In this document: positions 4,698 through 5,518 of the stretch, piece after piece
Position numbering within the stretch: the first letter of the stretch is position 1
Layout of the letters: every line of letters begins with the position of its first letter
Assembly (NCBI GenBank): GCA_946496415.1
Contig: CAMMGP010000095.1
Location: 1 to 5,518, forward strand
Reading direction: 5' to 3'
DNA length: 5,518 bases
Origin: an uncultured Clostridia bacterium
Lineage (GTDB): Bacteria > Bacillota > Clostridia > Christensenellales > Aristaeellaceae
Position numbers and translations under genes: made by a program
Notes under the pieces: generated by a model
The model's input: the letters and a program-made list of their open reading frames with translations, nothing else
What the model was told of the DNA's origin: nothing
Database searches by the model: none

Positions 4698-5518
4698 TTA
4701 CGAATTTCCTCCAAACGCTTCCTTGACGCGGTCAAAGAAGGACTTTTTCTGCTCGTATTCCTGGCCGGTGACGGTGCCGTCGAACTGGCGCAGGAGGTTT
4801 TTCTGCTTCTCGGAAAGGCGCTTGGGGATCTCCACCGTGACGGTCACGTAGAGGTCGCCCCTGCCGTTGCCGCGCAGCGAGGGGATGCCCTGGCCGCGGA
4901 TGCGGAAGGTCTGGCCCGGCTGCGTGCCCTCGGGGAAGCGGTATTTGACGGGCTTCTCGAGCGTAGGCACGTCGGCCTCGCAGCCCAGCGCCGCCTGTGT
5001 GAAGGTAAGCGGCATTTCCAGATAGAGATCGGTGCCGTTGCGCTTGAAGAGGCGGTGCGGGCGCACGGTGACGACGATGAGAAGGTCGCCGGCCTCGCCG
5101 CCGCGCTCGCCCGGCTCGCCCTGGCCGCGAATGGTGACGATCTGGCCGTTGTCGATGCCGGCAGGGATGCGCACGGTGCGGCGCTTGGAGGTGCGCACCT
5201 TGCCGCGCCCGTTGCACTTCGGGCAGGGATCGGAGATGATCTGGCCCGTGCCCTTGCAGTTCGGGCAGGTGCGCACGTTCTGGATGGCGCCAAAGGGCGT
5301 GTTGGAGGTGGTGCGCACCTGGCCCGTGCCGTTGCAGGTGGGGCAGGTCTTGGGCTGCGTGCCGGGCTTGGCGCCCGTGCCCTTGCAGGTTTCGCACGTC
5401 TCGTCGCGCACGAGGTTGATCTCCTTATCGCAGCCCTTGGCCGCTTCCTCAAAGGAGATGGCGATATCATAGCGCAGATCCGGGCCGGGCACGGGGCCCT
5501 GCTCGCGCTGGGCGCGGG
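4698..5518 (-). CDS. dnaJ: Chaperone protein DnaJ (Hsp40), C-terminal 272 residues; N-terminus outside the window
   Basis: The frame enters from the right edge, so the J domain and most of the Gly/Phe region are missing. Visible are the end of the linker, domain I start GPDLRYDIAISFEEAAKG (11-28 of the visible part), and the zinc-finger region with four intact CxxCxGxG repeats: CETCKGTG (41-48), CPTCNGTG (58-65), CPNCKGTG (84-91) and CPKCNGRG (98-105). The substrate-binding beta domains follow, with TVRIPAGIDNGQ (114-125) and RFPEGTQPGQTFRIRGQG (193-210), and the C-terminal dimerisation segment. DnaJ delivers unfolded clients to DnaK and stimulates its ATPase. Four complete zinc motifs plus this length make it a type I DnaJ rather than CbpA. 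Its promoter, probably HrcA/CIRCE-controlled in Firmicutes, would lie outside the window. The stop TAA abuts prmA. Confidence 0.97.
   Translation of the reverse strand, partial: RAQREQGPVPGPDLRYDIAISFEEAAKGCDKEINLVRDETCETCKGTGAKPGTQPKTCPTCNGTGQVRTTSNTPFGAIQNVRTCPNCKGTGQIISDPCPKCNGRGKVRTSKRRTVRIPAGIDNGQIVTIRGQGEPGERGGEAGDLLIVVTVRPHRLFKRNGTDLYLEMPLTFTQAALGCEADVPTLEKPVKYRFPEGTQPGQTFRIRGQGIPSLRGNGRGDLYVTVTVEIPKRLSEKQKNLLRQFDGTVTGQEYEQKKSFFDRVKEAFGGNS
4708..4712 (-). promoter_or_regulatory. Shine-Dalgarno site of prmA inside the 3' end of dnaJ
   Basis: GGAGG on the minus strand lies in the dnaJ codons for the Gly-Gly-Asn-Ser end, 10 nt ahead of the prmA ATG. This supports the ATG at 4697 and indicates that dnaJ and prmA share one message. 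Confidence 0.7.

Noticed and set aside
5206..5400. Apparent tandem DNA repeats with recurring GCAG-GGGCAGGT-type units
   Set aside because: They encode the four CxxCxGxG zinc-finger repeats of DnaJ and are protein-level repeats, not a DNA repeat array or CRISPR.
1..5518. A novel defence, mobile or biosynthetic system
   Set aside because: All genes but the leftmost are conserved housekeeping genes in a known order, with intact motifs and no insertion sequences, integrase, attachment sites, toxin-antitoxin pair or repeat array visible.

Overview
This is a G+C-rich bacterial window in which every gene I can support lies on the minus strand. Read in the direction of transcription (right to left) the order is dnaJ (3' part only), prmA, rsmE, mtaB, a HIT-family gene, rpsU, then a TRM11-like methyltransferase that runs off the left edge. 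From established knowledge, dnaJ-prmA-rsmE-mtaB is the downstream half of the Firmicutes hrcA-grpE-dnaK-dnaJ heat-shock cluster, and a HIT gene followed by rpsU is common in Clostridia. With such high G+C, I infer a G+C-rich gut-type clostridial lineage. No 16S or other marker is present, so that assignment is tentative.

Right block (5518-1476): five genes are packed with almost no spacing. The dnaJ stop TAA directly abuts the prmA ATG. prmA and rsmE overlap as GTGA, and rsmE and mtaB overlap as ATGA. The mtaB stop TGA forms the end of the HIT gene's Shine-Dalgarno sequence. This is one translationally coupled operon. Products: the DnaJ co-chaperone, three enzymes that modify the translation apparatus (PrmA on ribosomal protein L11, RsmE on 16S rRNA, MtaB on tRNA) and a nucleotide hydrolase.

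Middle (1475-1107): a 151-bp gap carries the best promoter in the window (TTGACG, 18 bp, TATAAT). It drives rpsU (ribosomal protein S21) separately from the upstream operon. A 16-bp stem-loop begins 5 bp after the rpsU stop and is the likely terminator.

Left (1106-1): about 310 bp without a supportable gene holds a weak hairpin plus T6 and an 8-bp hairpin just ahead of a good ribosome binding site. A methyltransferase gene follows, open for 264 codons to the window edge and lacking its C-terminus.

The genes form a conserved translation and protein-quality neighbourhood. I found no mobile element, CRISPR array, tRNA, frameshift or defence-like cassette, and nothing that looks like an undescribed system. 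The points most worth checking are the incomplete methyltransferase of uncertain target and the coupling and hairpin arrangement at the gene junctions.
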